Below are positions 1 through 8,215 of a stretch of 40,430 nucleotides of DNA, piece by piece. Position numbers and translations under genes: made by a program. Each line of letters begins with the position of its first letter. Position 1 is the stretch's first letter. The stretch comes from Actinoplanes auranticolor (lineage in GTDB: Bacteria > Actinomycetota > Actinomycetes > Mycobacteriales > Micromonosporaceae): contig NZ_BOQL01000069.1 of NCBI RefSeq assembly GCF_018332655.1, forward strand, positions 1 through 40,430, in the 5' to 3' direction. Under the pieces are notes generated by a model that worked only from the letters and a program-made list of their open reading frames with translations, searched no databases and had not been told where the DNA came from.

Positions 1-2
1 CT

Positions 3-379
3 GTCCGGACATCACACCTAGCCCTGATCGGCATCGCCGGAGTCATGCTGTTCGTATTCGCACCCACGTTGCCCTACGCCTTCGCCGGCTGCCTGCTCTG
101 GGGGCTCGGGGTCTCACTCGGCTTCCCGGTCGGTATGAGCGCCGGCGGCGACGATCCACGCCGTGCCGCCGCCCGTGTCAGCGTCATCGCCTCAATCGGC
201 TCTGCGCGGCTCTGGCCGGACCGCCCACCATCGGCATCCTCGGCAACCACCTCACCGTGCTACGCGGCCTGGTCACCGTCGCCGCACTCCTCAGCGTGGC
301 GGCACTCATAGCCGGCGCCGTCCGCCCCCTGCCCGTGGCGCACCAAGCTCCCACCGCGAGCCTCAAACGAACCGCATGA
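3..379 (+). pseudogene. MFS transporter, C-terminal part, frameshifted
   Basis: The 5' end lies outside the window. The open frame enters at base 3 and encodes hydrophobic helices typical of the last segments of a major facilitator transporter (LPYAFAGCLLWGLGVSLGFP, then a DDPRRAAARVS loop and VIASIG). Near 201 the frame breaks. Restoring one base at 201-202 gives YCAALAGPPTIGILGNHL, a well-known MFS motif, and the new frame runs through a final helix (LVTVAALLSVAALIAGAV) to a TGA at 377-379. I therefore read a one-base deletion in a transporter gene; a sequencing error is the alternative. The substrate cannot be told. Confidence 0.75.
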
Positions 380-582
380 CACCTGCGACCGGACCGTCCG
401 GGTGACAGGGCCGGCACGCTGGAGCGCCGCAGCCGTCCTGGAAACTACCGGGACGACACCAGCGCATTGAACGACAGCGTGAACGCGGCCTCGCCAAGGC
501 CAGGCCGTCAGGACCGTGAGCAATCAACCACTGGCCGCGGTCGTTGATGATGCCCACGGCTGGGGATCAATATCTGAATTTG

Positions 583-597
583 TGCCACAACGTGGCA
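583..597. repeat. Small inverted repeat in a gene-poor stretch
   Basis: The sequence TGCCAC-AAC-GTGGCA is a perfect 6-bp inverted repeat in the 230 bases between the MFS remnant and the recombinase remnant. I see no convincing gene in 380-610. The repeat is short enough to be chance; a recombination or regulatory site is possible because it sits just ahead of the recombinase fragment. Confidence 0.3.
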
Positions 598-610
598 ATG
601 GTCCGACCAG

Positions 611-1062
611 GTGGCATTCCTTGACCCGGCGGCGTCCACGTTCGAGGCGATGATGGACGGTTGGGGTCGCCAGCAGCGAGTCCGGTTTCTGAAGACCGAG
701 ACGATCGAGCGCCGACAGGAATTGGTGCGCAGGATGTTCCGCTTGTCGAACTTATATCCGTGGCAGTGGAACCGCGGCCGAGGTCGAGGCGTTCATCGAT
801 TGCCTGCGGACCGGCCCACGGCCGATCGTAGTGTCGACTGCGCGTGGCTATTTGGCTGATCTTCAGATGTTTCTCGGCTACCTCACTGATGGTCGCTACG
901 GATGGCCCGCAGTGTGCGCGGAGCGCTTCGGGGCAGCGCCGCAGCAGGTGCTCGGAGAGTGGAACACCGTCGCGCACACGAGTGATTACGAGGGCCAGCC
1001 GGCTCGGCGACCGTTGACGTATGACGAGGTGCAGGCGCTGTTCGACGCGGCGGACCTTGCGC
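611..1062 (+). pseudogene. Tyrosine recombinase/integrase, N-terminal remnant
   Basis: Two frames together encode the N-terminal SAM-like DNA-binding part of an actinobacterial phage-type integrase: FLDPAASTFEAMMDGWGRQQ, TIERRQELVRR and YPWQWN in one frame, then AAEVEAFIDCLRTG, VVSTARGYLADLQ, GRYGWPAVCAERFG and RRPLTYDEVQALFDAAD in another. The shift lies at about 770-773. The first residues before FLDPAAS are missing, and homology stops after LFDAAD at about 1060, where IS-derived sequence begins. The catalytic Arg-His-Arg-Tyr domain is therefore absent and the gene is dead. It suggests an old integrated element at this site. Confidence 0.8.
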
Positions 1063-1077
1063 GCCTTGCCCTCACCC

Positions 1078-1315
1078 GGGATCCGTCGCAGTGGCAACAA
1101 CCCCGGCTTCGTGTCGCTGCGCTTGACGACCTCGACATCGACGCTCGCCCGCGTCGGCCTCGGCCTCGGCCTGGCGGATCCGGTTCCGCAATGCCTCGTG
1201 ATGCACGTTCAACTGCTCGGCCAGCCGCCGGATCACCGGCCCCGGATCCGACTCGCGATACAAGCACCCCAGCACGCTCACGCAGCTCGTCGGGATACTT
1301 CTTCGGTCGTGCCAC
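1078..1315 (-). pseudogene. IS3-family OrfA remnant, possibly fused to another transposase scrap
   Basis: Read leftward from 1315 the sequence starts MARPKKYPDELRERA, the usual beginning of an IS3-family OrfA (helix-turn-helix protein). The frame then shifts, and RRLAEQLNVHHEALRNRIRQ, the second half of the HTH domain, appears in another frame. After about 1140 a third frame shows VEVVKRSDTKPG, which resembles the region before the catalytic Glu of IS5-type transposases, so this may be a junction of two IS scraps; that part is weak. No OrfB is present. It abuts the truncated recombinase. Confidence 0.6.
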
Positions 1316-1345
1316 AGAACTTCCTCCCGGTGGTCATCCGACCAT

Positions 1346-1389
1346 GTTCATGAAGCTCCAGGAAAACGTTCATGAAGCTCCATGAAAAC
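1346..1389. repeat. Tandem 22-bp direct repeat
   Basis: Two adjacent 22-bp copies (1346-1367 and 1368-1389) differ at one base. Each contains the palindrome TTCATGAA. The pair lies just upstream of the IS3 OrfA remnant start and 11 bases beyond the stop of the ketopantoate-reductase-like gene. It may be a terminal sequence of the IS remnant. Confidence 0.7.
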
Positions 1390-1400
1390 GGGGGGATCGC

Positions 1401-2276
1401 CTACCGGGCCCTCTTCTGGGCGCGGAGTTGGTCGGCCAGCCGTTCGAGTTCGGCCGCTTCTGTCGCGGGTGAGGTGTTGCTGAGCCCGCTGTGTGTGGCC
1501 GTCGGGCTGCGCAGGAACCGCCGGATGGCGGGTACGAGCACTGCGTCCGGCAGGGTCAGCACTGCGGCGAAGCCGCGCGGGACCGGTGGTGTCGGCAGGT
1601 CGGCCAGGCTCTGCCGCAGGCGGCGGATCATGTCGCGGACCGCGTCCGGGTCGCCGGCGAGCGCCGCCGGGCCGCCCGCCGCGAGCACTGCCTGCCCGAG
1701 GGGCACCACCATTGCGGCGTGCGTCTTGAGCCAGGCATCCATCCGCGGCTCGGCCTTGGCGTTGATCCCGGCGGTGCGGAACATCCGCACGATCCGCTGC
1801 AGTCGAGGGCTGTCGAGCCCGCCGGGTTCGCCGATCGGCATCGGGACGCGGCGGGTCACGAAGCTGGTCGCGCGGTGGCGGACCACGTCGCCGTCCATCG
1901 TGCCGCCGCCGGTGGGGAAGCCGAGCAGCACCCGCTCGTGGCCGATCACCGCGCCCAGCGGTTCGGCGCCGGCCGCCCACGCGTGCAGGAACAACACGTC
2001 ACCGTCGAGGCCGGCGATCGATTCCAGGACGGGGTCCACCTGATGGGCGCGGACCAGGACGGCGATCAGGTCGTACCCGCCTGCTGGGTTCTCGACCACC
2101 GGCACCGGCACTTCCCGGATGACCGGGCTGTCTTCCTCGGCGAGTTGAATGCCGTGCCGGCGCAGGCAGGCCAGGCGCTCGCCCCGGGCGAGGAGCGCGA
2201 CGTCGTGCCCGGCGTCGTGCATGCGGGCCGCGAGCAGGCTGCCGAGGACCCCGGCGCCGTATACGAGCAGCTTCAT
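1401..2276 (-). CDS. Ketopantoate reductase family protein (PanE/ApbA-like)
   Basis: The product is 291 aa. It begins MKLLVYGAGVLGSLLAARM, a Rossmann NAD(P)-binding motif (GxGxxGS), as in 2-dehydropantoate 2-reductase. The middle contains the family's catalytic-lysine region (DAWLKTHAAMVVPL), followed by an alpha-helical C-terminal domain ending in a charged helix. Family members reduce ketopantoate or related 2-keto acids with NADPH in the cytoplasm; the true substrate here is unknown, so no symbol is given. The ATG overlaps the stop of the upstream MMPL gene by 4 bases (ATGA), so the two are translationally coupled and probably share the TetR-controlled promoter. Such pairing suggests a redox or detoxification function more than pantothenate synthesis. 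Confidence 0.85.
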   Translation of the reverse strand: MKLLVYGAGVLGSLLAARMHDAGHDVALLARGERLACLRRHGIQLAEEDSPVIREVPVPVVENPAGGYDLIAVLVRAHQVDPVLESIAGLDGDVLFLHAWAAGAEPLGAVIGHERVLLGFPTGGGTMDGDVVRHRATSFVTRRVPMPIGEPGGLDSPRLQRIVRMFRTAGINAKAEPRMDAWLKTHAAMVVPLGQAVLAAGGPAALAGDPDAVRDMIRRLRQSLADLPTPPVPRGFAAVLTLPDAVLVPAIRRFLRSPTATHSGLSNTSPATEAAELERLADQLRAQKRAR

Positions 2277-4471
2277 GCCTGCACCCGCGCGGGGATGTTC
2301 ACGGCCGGGTCGGCCGGTGCGTCGTCGAGTTGGTGGCGCAGTTTCTCGCCTTCGACGTCGACGTTGGGCAACAGCCGGTCCAGCCATCGGGGTAGCCACC
2401 AGGCGGCCTTGCCGAGCAGGATCATCACGGCCGGCACGATGGTCATCCGCACGACGAACGCGTCGAAGAGCACGGCCGCGGCCAGCGCGAAGCCGATCGA
2501 TTTGATGAACGTGTCGGGGGCGATGATGAATCCGGCGAAGACGCTGATCATGATCAGCGCGGCGGCGGTGACCACCCGGGCGCCGTGGCCGAAGCCGGTG
2601 ATCACGGCCTCGCGGGGTGCGGCGCCGTGTACGTAGTCCTCGCGCATCCGGGTGACCAGGAAGACCTGGTAGTCCATGGCCAGGCCGAACACGATCCCGA
2701 TCACGACGATGGGTAGGGAGCTGATGATCGGCCCGGTCTGCTCGACGCCGAGCAGGTCGGCGCCCCAGCCCCATTGGAAGAGTGCCACCAGGGCGCCGAA
2801 GGTGGCGGCGAGGCTGAGCAGGAAGCCCAGGGTGGCCTTGATCGGTACCAGCACCGACCGGAACACCAGCATGAGCAGCAGGAACGCCAGACCCACGACC
2901 ACCGCCAGGTACGGCAGGAGGGCGTCGGTGAGTTTGGTGGAGACGTCGATGCTGACGGCGGTCAGGCCGGTGACGCCGATGCTCGCGCCGGTGATGGTGC
3001 CGTCGAGGTCGCGGATGGCGCGTACGAGATCTTTGGTGGCGGTGTCGCCGGGTCCGCTGGTGGGGATCACGGTGAGCAGGGCGGTGTCCCCGGCGGGGTT
3101 GACGGCGGCGGTGGCCGCTGTGGTGACGCCGGGAACAGCGGTGATCTTCTGCACGACCTGCTCGGCGGTGGTCTTCGCGGCGCCGGCCGGGGTGTCGACC
3201 ACGACGATGAGCGGCCCGTTGAAGCCGGCGCCGAAGCCCGCGGCCAATAGATCGTAGGCCTTGCGTTGGGTGGAGTCGGGTGCTGCGGTTGCGTCGTCCT
3301 GGATGCCCAACTGCAGGTCCAGGGTCGGGGTCGCGACGATGCCGAGCGCGGCCACGGCGATCAGCAGTGTGGCGACCGGACGGCGGGCGATCGCACGGGC
3401 CCAGCGGGTGCCGAAGGTGATTCGGCCGGCCTCGGGGTCACGGGTGCGCTGAGTGCGGGCCCGTTTGCCGAGGACCCGGCGGCCGGCGAAGCCGAGCATC
3501 GCGGGCAGCAAAGTCAGGGCGATGACCACGGCGATGGCCACGGTGAGCGCGGCGGCCAGGCCCATCTGAGTCAGGAACGGCACGCCGACCACGGAGAGCG
3601 CGGCCAGCGCGATCACGACGGTCAGCCCGGCGAACACGACCGCTGAGCCGGCGGTGCCGACCGCCCGGCCGGAAGCTTCCTCGGGTTCGCGGCCGTCGGC
3701 GAGTTCGTGGCGGTAGCGGGAGACGATGAACAGGGCGTAGTCGATGGAGACGGCGAGCCCGAGCATCAGTGCGAGGATCGGCGTGTTCGAGGACAGATCG
3801 ATGAAACCGGTGGCGGCGGTGATCAGGCTGATACCGATACCGATGCCGAACAGTGCGGTCAGCAGCGGCAGCCCGGCGGCCACCATCGAACCGAACGTGA
3901 TCACCAGAACCACGGCGGCCACCGCGACACCGATCACCTCGCCGAGGCCCTGCTCGGCCTGCGGCTGCAGCGCGTCACCGCCGACCTCGACGGTCAGGCC
4001 CTTCGCGCGGGCCCGCTCGGCGATGCCGGTGAGCGCGACACGGTCACCGGCGGTCAGCTCCTGCGCGGCCACGCGGTAGGTCGCCTGGGCGAAGCCGACG
4101 GTCCCGGCCTGATTCACGGCGCCGGACTGGAATGGGTCGTTCACCGAAGCCACCTGCGGTGCTTGGCGCAACTCGGCGACGACCTGCTCGACGGCCGCCT
4201 TGGTGGCCGCGCCGGTGAGCTGCTGTCCGGCCGTTGCGGCGAAAACCACCCGGGCGGTGGCGCCGTCCGCGGAGGCCTGCGGGAACCGTTGCTGCAGCAG
4301 GTCGATTGCCTGCTGCGAGGGCGTGCCGGGAATCCGGGACGCGTCGGAAGTCGGACCGGACAAGGTCACGGCGCCGGTCACCCCGGCCGCGAGGACCGCC
4401 AGCCACAACCCGACGACCAGCCATCGCCGACGGAACGCGAACCGGCCCAGCCGGTACAAGAACGACGCCAT
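2273..4471 (-). CDS. MMPL family transporter (RND-type exporter)
   Basis: The product is 732 aa, the normal length for actinobacterial MMPL exporters. An N-terminal helix (RRRWLVVGLWLAVLAAGV) is followed by a large extracytoplasmic loop, a first block of membrane helices with the signature GLAVSIDYALFIVSRYRHE, a second loop, and a second helix block with VFGLAMDYQVFLVTRMRED. The Asp-Tyr pairs are the expected proton-relay positions. These proteins export lipids, siderophores or drugs using proton motive force. The ATG at 4471 has a strong ribosome site (GGAGGAG) 8 bases upstream. The gene is divergent from a TetR regulator with an inverted repeat between them, and it overlaps the reductase gene downstream. 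Confidence 0.93.
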   Translation of the reverse strand: MASFLYRLGRFAFRRRWLVVGLWLAVLAAGVTGAVTLSGPTSDASRIPGTPSQQAIDLLQQRFPQASADGATARVVFAATAGQQLTGAATKAAVEQVVAELRQAPQVASVNDPFQSGAVNQAGTVGFAQATYRVAAQELTAGDRVALTGIAERARAKGLTVEVGGDALQPQAEQGLGEVIGVAVAAVVLVITFGSMVAAGLPLLTALFGIGIGISLITAATGFIDLSSNTPILALMLGLAVSIDYALFIVSRYRHELADGREPEEASGRAVGTAGSAVVFAGLTVVIALAALSVVGVPFLTQMGLAAALTVAIAVVIALTLLPAMLGFAGRRVLGKRARTQRTRDPEAGRITFGTRWARAIARRPVATLLIAVAALGIVATPTLDLQLGIQDDATAAPDSTQRKAYDLLAAGFGAGFNGPLIVVVDTPAGAAKTTAEQVVQKITAVPGVTTAATAAVNPAGDTALLTVIPTSGPGDTATKDLVRAIRDLDGTITGASIGVTGLTAVSIDVSTKLTDALLPYLAVVVGLAFLLLMLVFRSVLVPIKATLGFLLSLAATFGALVALFQWGWGADLLGVEQTGPIISSLPIVVIGIVFGLAMDYQVFLVTRMREDYVHGAAPREAVITGFGHGARVVTAAALIMISVFAGFIIAPDTFIKSIGFALAAAVLFDAFVVRMTIVPAVMILLGKAAWWLPRWLDRLLPNVDVEGEKLRHQLDDAPADPAVNIPARVQA

Positions 4472-4512
4472 CTCGGGACTCCTCCGGAAGATCTGTGTCT
4501 CCGCAAGCTAGC

Positions 4513-4541
4513 CGATCGTACAGCGACTGACTGTACGATCG
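4513..4541. promoter_or_regulatory. Probable TetR operator (11-bp inverted repeat)
   Basis: The arms CGATCGTACAG (4513-4523) and CTGTACGATCG (4531-4541) are exact reverse complements separated by 7 bases. The site lies 42 bases upstream of the MMPL start in the divergent MMPL/TetR gap. TetR-family regulators usually bind such palindromes next to their own gene, so autoregulation and repression of the exporter-reductase pair is the likely role (inference). Confidence 0.75.
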
Positions 4542-4552
4542 TGAGGTTTCTT

Positions 4553-4593
4553 ACTTTACGAACGTGCAGTGGGGAACTTTACGGACGTGCAGT
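4553..4593. repeat. 18-bp direct repeats in the divergent promoter
   Basis: ACTTTACGAACGTGCAGT (4553-4570) recurs as ACTTTACGGACGTGCAGT (4576-4593) with one mismatch and a period of 23 bases, about two helical turns. They sit between the palindrome and the TetR gene. They could be duplicated promoter or activator elements, or a second operator type. Confidence 0.65.
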
Positions 4594-4654
4594 TGGCTGG
4601 TGGACGATCGGCCAGCTAGGCTCCGGGCATAGACGGATTCAGTCAGGAGCGCTC

Positions 4655-5230
4655 ATGGCCGTAACGGCAGTCAGGGCGGCCGATAGCCGGCAGCGATTCA
4701 TCGATGCCGCGATCGGCTTGTTCACCCGGCATAGCTTCGCCGGCACGTCGCTGCAGATGATCGCCGACGAAGTGGGCGTCACGAAGTCGGCCGTGCACCA
4801 CCACTTCCGCACCCGCGAGGAACTGCTGAACGCCGTAGTCGAGCCGCTGCTCGGCGAGGTGCGGAGGGCCGTCGAGGCGGCCGAGGGAAAACGCGGCCGG
4901 CGGGCCCGCGCCGAGCGCATGCTCACCGGCTTCGTCGACCTCGCGGTGAGAAACCGCCTGCTGGTTCCGATGCTGGTCGGCGATCCCGGGCCTATCGAGA
5001 TGCTGCGCTCCCGCACGGAGGTGAGCGACCTGGTCAACCGTATGATCATGCTGCTCGCCGACCTCGACCCCGGCGTGGGCGGGTGGATCAAAGCCGACAT
5101 GGTCATGGCCGGGATCGCCGGCGGGATGAGCGCACGATCGAGCGGCCTCGACGACGACGTGCTACGCCGATACCTGATCGAGGCGAGCCGTCGCACCCTC
5201 GGGCTGCGCGCCCCGCGATGCCTCACCTGA
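4655..5230 (+). CDS. TetR/AcrR family transcriptional regulator
   Basis: The product is 191 aa. The N-terminal helix-turn-helix is clear: RFIDAAIGLFTRHSFAGTS, LQMIADEVGVTKSAVHHHFR and TREELLNAVV at about residues 12-58. The C-terminal ligand domain is helical and diverse. I chose the ATG at 4655 because the TetR domain starts right after it and AGGAG lies 5 bases upstream; the frame is open further back only by chance. It is divergent from the MMPL/reductase genes, so it probably represses them and responds to an exported compound. Confidence 0.92.
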   Translation: MAVTAVRAADSRQRFIDAAIGLFTRHSFAGTSLQMIADEVGVTKSAVHHHFRTREELLNAVVEPLLGEVRRAVEAAEGKRGRRARAERMLTGFVDLAVRNRLLVPMLVGDPGPIEMLRSRTEVSDLVNRMIMLLADLDPGVGGWIKADMVMAGIAGGMSARSSGLDDDVLRRYLIEASRRTLGLRAPRCLT

Positions 5231-5246
5231 ACGCCAGCATCGCTGA

Positions 5247-5702
5247 ACTCAATCACACAGTGAATACCGCAGGTGCGGAATACCGGCACTTCACCAGCAG
5301 CGGCGCGTCACCACCGAGGCGATCATCGGCGGGATCATCGGCGCGGTCGATGACCCGCGGATGCTGCTGCTCGGCCGTCTCGACGACCGGGGCAGGCTGC
5401 TGTGCTACGTTGCCCGGACCGTGCCGCTCACGCTGAGCCAACGACAGGAGTTCGGTCGGATGCTCGCCGCGGCCGATGATGCGCCCCCGTGGCCGCAGCC
5501 GCTACCGGCGGCTTGGAGCGGCCAGCTCGACCGGCGCGAGCCGCAGCCCTACGTTCAGGTCGCGCCGCTGCTGGTGGTCGAGATTGTGGTCGACCAGGCG
5601 TATGAGCGAGGCCGGTACCGCCATCCGGTGCGGCATCTTCGCCTTCGCCCGGACTTGGCGCCTGACGACGTCGAGTCCTGGCGACCCTCGGGCCCGCGAT
5701 AG
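5247..5702 (+). pseudogene. ATP-dependent DNA ligase, C-terminal remnant (copy 1)
   Basis: The frame has no plausible start and follows a stop at 5244. It reads RRVTTEAIIGGIIGAVDDPR, LLLGRLDDRGRLLCYVARTV, then PPWPQPLPAAWSGQL, VAPLLVVEIVVDQAYERGRY and RHPVRHLRLRPDLAPDDV. This matches the OB-fold C-terminal domain of LigC/LigD-type ATP-dependent DNA ligases, including the terminal RHPVR-LR-D pattern. The adenylation domain with the catalytic lysine is missing, so the fragment cannot ligate DNA. A second fragment of the same domain lies at 6886. Confidence 0.8.
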
Positions 5703-5793
5703 TCGTGGAAATGTGTGAGCCGCGTTCGGGGCCGCGCCGACATGGCGCATCCCGGTCGACCCGGCCAGTCCAACGTTCTGGCTAGTGGGTGTT

Positions 5794-6405
5794 TTAGAGG
5801 GTTGTGGTTCGGGCTTGTCGTCGTTGCTGGCGGCGAGCCGGTTCACCGCGGGCAAGGCGCCGGAGCATCTGGTTGATCGCGGCCCAACGGATCAGTTCCT
5901 CGGAGACCTCGGGGTCACGTTCATAGTCTCGGGCCAGGCGGCGGTGGGCGGTCAGCCAGGCCAGGGTCCGTTCCACCACCATCGCTTGGGGTGTACCTCG
6001 AACCCGCGCTGATCGGCGGGCTTACGCACGATGTCGATCACCATGTTCAAGGTGCGGGCGGCCCAGTCGAGCAGCCGGCCGGCGAAGCTTTGGTCGGCGA
6101 ACACGTAGCGGATCGGCGTGAACAAGAAGACGCTCAGCAGAGCCGTCTTGGCGCCGTCGCGGTCCTGCCACGACGCGGCCAGCACCGTGACGCTGACCAG
6201 CAGGCCGAGAGTGTCGGTGACGATAAATCGCTTACGCCCGTTGACCTTCTTGCCCGCGTCGTAGCCGCGGGTGTCACGCCCAACGGTGTCAGCCGCCTTG
6301 ACCGACTGCGAGTCGATCACCCCGGCCGACGGCTCGGCGTCACGGCCCTCGGCCAAACGGATCTGCTCGCGCAGTTCCTCCAGGATCCGTTCGGTGACGC
6401 CGCGT
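5794..6405 (-). pseudogene. IS5-family transposase, truncated and frameshifted
   Basis: The C-terminal two-thirds of an IS5-type DDE transposase is present: EELREQIRLAEGRDAEPS, VIDSQSVKAAD (first Asp), GKKVNGRKRFIVTDTLGLL, YVFADQSFAGRLLDWA (second Asp), then, after a frame change near 5975, VVERTLAWLTAHRRLARDYE (catalytic Glu). At the junction AAGCGATGG is followed by TGGTGGAACGG where one more G would restore RWVVERT, so one base is lost from a G run. The N-terminal domain is missing beyond about 6405. The two ligase scraps flank this remnant on either side. Confidence 0.85.
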
Positions 6406-6556
6406 AATGACCTTTCCTAAGTGCCGCGGCGGCGGCCACCCCACGGAATTTCTCGACTTTCTTCGCACGTTTTCAGCCAGCCGGGATCCGTGGGGTGAGC
6501 TGCGCTTGGACACCTACCAAGAGCGTTTGATCGAACAATCTCGCTGGAGGTTCATC

Positions 6557-6748
6557 ATGCCGCCCTCGCCCGACGCCCCGCTGCTGACCGTCCGCGCGGC
6601 GGTGATCCTGCTGCTCGCCGCGGTGGTCGGTGTCGTGGCCGGCGTCCTGTCGTATCAGGTCGACAAATCCCTGCCCGGAGCGGCGCTCTGGGGAGGGGGT
6701 GCCGCGGGCGGAGCCGTCGCTCTGTTTCACAGCATCGTCAGCCGCTGA
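6557..6748 (+). CDS. Small two-helix membrane protein
   Basis: The product is 63 aa. After MPPSPDAPLLTVR come a strong hydrophobic helix (AAVILLLAAVVGVVAGVLSY), a short polar loop (QVDKSLP) and a second glycine/alanine-rich helix (AALWGGGAAGGAVALFHSIV). The ATG is 6 bases after CTGGAGG, which settles the start even though the frame is open further upstream. Such proteins are common in actinomycetes and lack a known function. It stands alone in a decayed neighbourhood. Confidence 0.7.
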   Translation: MPPSPDAPLLTVRAAVILLLAAVVGVVAGVLSYQVDKSLPGAALWGGGAAGGAVALFHSIVSR

Positions 6749-6885
6749 TCCGCGATACCTCACTGGCAATGAGCAAGATCCGCGCTGTCACCGGACAACT
6801 CCTACTACTTCCGGCCCGTCAGAAGTGAGAAGGCTACTGACACCGAAGTGAGAATCGAGCGCTGACATCGAGCCGAGTAGTCTCA

Positions 6886-7071
6886 GTGGCCGCCAGGGAC
6901 GACGGGAAGATCCGCACGATCGTCGGCGCCATCGAGGACCCGCGGGTGCTACTGCTCGGCCGCATCGACGGCCGTAGCCGCCGGCTGCGCTATGTCGCCC
7001 GGACCGTGCCGCTTGCGCTGAGCCTACGCTCGGTACGCGGCCGAACTACACCGCTGTACTTCGATCATTGA
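6886..7071 (+). pseudogene. ATP-dependent DNA ligase fragment (copy 2)
   Basis: The stretch encodes IVGAIEDPRVLLLGRIDG and RLRYVARTVPLALSL. It matches the OB-fold segment of the ligase remnant at 5247-5702 (GAVDDPRMLLLGRLD, CYVARTVPLTLS) but is a distinct copy with many base differences. The match ends after PLALSL, and the rest up to the stop is unrelated. It is too short to be functional. I see no gene between 7072 and 7230. Confidence 0.65.
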
Positions 7072-7230
7072 TATTGCCGCTGACCTGCGCAGAAGCGATC
7101 GTGAAAGGACCGGCGGACGCTCGGTCACACGGAAGCCATGAGTCCCTGAAGGTCATCACTCACCCATCTGGTCCGAGCTCCGCCGTTTCAGCACCGCCTA
7201 CGGCGGCCTTGATCGCCGAGATCTGACCGG

Positions 7231-7662
7231 TCAGGGCTGCTGGTGGGTGGTCCGCCTCGCCTCGTACCAGGTGTCGCCGACCTCCGCCGTCCGGCCCAGC
7301 CGGTGCAGGAGCTCCGCCTTAATCGCGGCAGATACTGGTACGCGGCCAGCCGGCCGTCCTGTTCCAGCGCCACGACCTCGGCCAACGCGCGTTCCGGTCC
7401 GTGTACCTCAGCCAGGGCGACCGTGGCGGTTCAGGGCCACGACCGGTGACGGCCACACCGTCAGCAGCGTGTCGTAGCGGGTCACGAGCTGCGGCCAGTC
7501 CGTCTGCGCGTAGGTGGGCGCCGGGGCGTACAGCGCGGCGATCGCCGCCTGCAGCACGTAGCGCCCCGGCCGCCCGCCGCGCAGGCCCGGTCCATCAGTT
7601 GGGTACGCACCAGCATCGTGTGCTCCTCGTCCGCCGGGGCCGCCTCCCGGCCCGCGCACCAA
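7231..7662 (-). pseudogene. ECF sigma factor (DUF6596 type), C-terminal remnant
   Basis: Read leftward in several frames: EEHTMLVRTQLMDRA, then RYVLQAAIAALYAPAPTYAQ, TDWPQLVTRYDTLLTVWPSP, VVALNR, then VALAEVHGPERALAEVVALE, DGRLAAYQYLP, and finally AELLHRLGRTAEVGDTWYEA, ending at TGA 7231-7233. This is the tetratricopeptide-like C-terminal domain of SigJ-like ECF sigma factors that carry DUF6596. At least three frame changes and the loss of regions 2 and 4 make it dead. It lies downstream of the MmcQ/YjbR gene on the same strand. Confidence 0.75.
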
Positions 7663-7713
7663 CGCGTCGTACGAGCGACCCGCGGATCGACATGGCCCCG
7701 GAAAGACGGTCGG

Positions 7714-8127
7714 CTACTCCGGCGGAAGCGGGACGCGGGCGGCGAGGAACCGCGGGGCCATCTCGCGATAGCTGTCGGTGAGGAGCTCGGCGATCTCGCT
7801 CCAGTCGGTGTGGTCGCCGAGGAAGACGCCGACGACGTTGGCGCCCCAGCCCGCGCGGAAGAACGGGAAGCCGCTGCTGGTCAGGCCGAGCAGGTCGTCG
7901 GCGGGCACGCGGAACGTCATGAGGGTGGGCGGCTCGTCGGTGACCAGGTGCCGGGGATAGGCGAGACTGCGCTCCGGCTCGGCCGTGTAGACGTGGGCGA
8001 CCGTGCGCTGACGGATCCGCCAGCGGACGCCGATCCAGGCCGGTTCCTCATAGGTCTCCGGCAGCCCGCGGCAGCTCGCTCGCAGCCTGTCCAGGATCTC
8101 CGGCCGTACGTCTCCTGGGGCGGACAT
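7714..8127 (-). CDS. MmcQ/YjbR family protein
   Basis: The product is 137 aa, a full-length single-domain protein. Features include the N-terminal helix (EILDRLRASCRGLPETYEEP), WRIRQRTVAHVYTAE (the conserved strand region), and the C-terminal WSEIAELLTDSYREMAPRFL, where MmcQ/YjbR proteins end with a helix carrying a conserved R-xx-P pattern. The family has a CyaY-like fold and is often called DNA-binding, but its role is unsettled. The ATG at 8127 is divergent from the symporter gene with a 21-bp palindrome between them, so both may share a regulator. Confidence 0.8.
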   Translation of the reverse strand: MSAPGDVRPEILDRLRASCRGLPETYEEPAWIGVRWRIRQRTVAHVYTAEPERSLAYPRHLVTDEPPTLMTFRVPADDLLGLTSSGFPFFRAGWGANVVGVFLGDHTDWSEIAELLTDSYREMAPRFLAARVPLPPE

Positions 8128-8168
8128 GGGCCGACCCTACCGGTCACCGGCGCCTCTCGTGGCCGCCC

Positions 8169-8189
8169 GAAATGAGGATTCCTCATTTC
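8169..8189. promoter_or_regulatory. Perfect 21-bp palindrome in a divergent promoter
   Basis: GAAATGAGGA (8169-8178), a central T, and TCCTCATTTC (8180-8189) are exact reverse complements. The site is AT-richer than its surroundings, 27 bases before the symporter ATG and 42 before the MmcQ/YjbR ATG. It looks like a dimeric repressor operator overlapping the promoter. There is no regulator gene beside it, so the binding protein is unknown. Confidence 0.7.
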
Positions 8190-8215
8190 TGCGGGCCGGG
8201 GCAGAATACCGCGCC

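Noticed and set aside
1491..2636. A 381-codon + strand frame
   Set aside because: It is antisense to the reductase and MMPL genes; no recognisable motif.
3707..4654. Upstream extension of the TetR frame
   Set aside because: It is antisense to the MMPL gene; the TetR domain and a ribosome site place the start at 4655.
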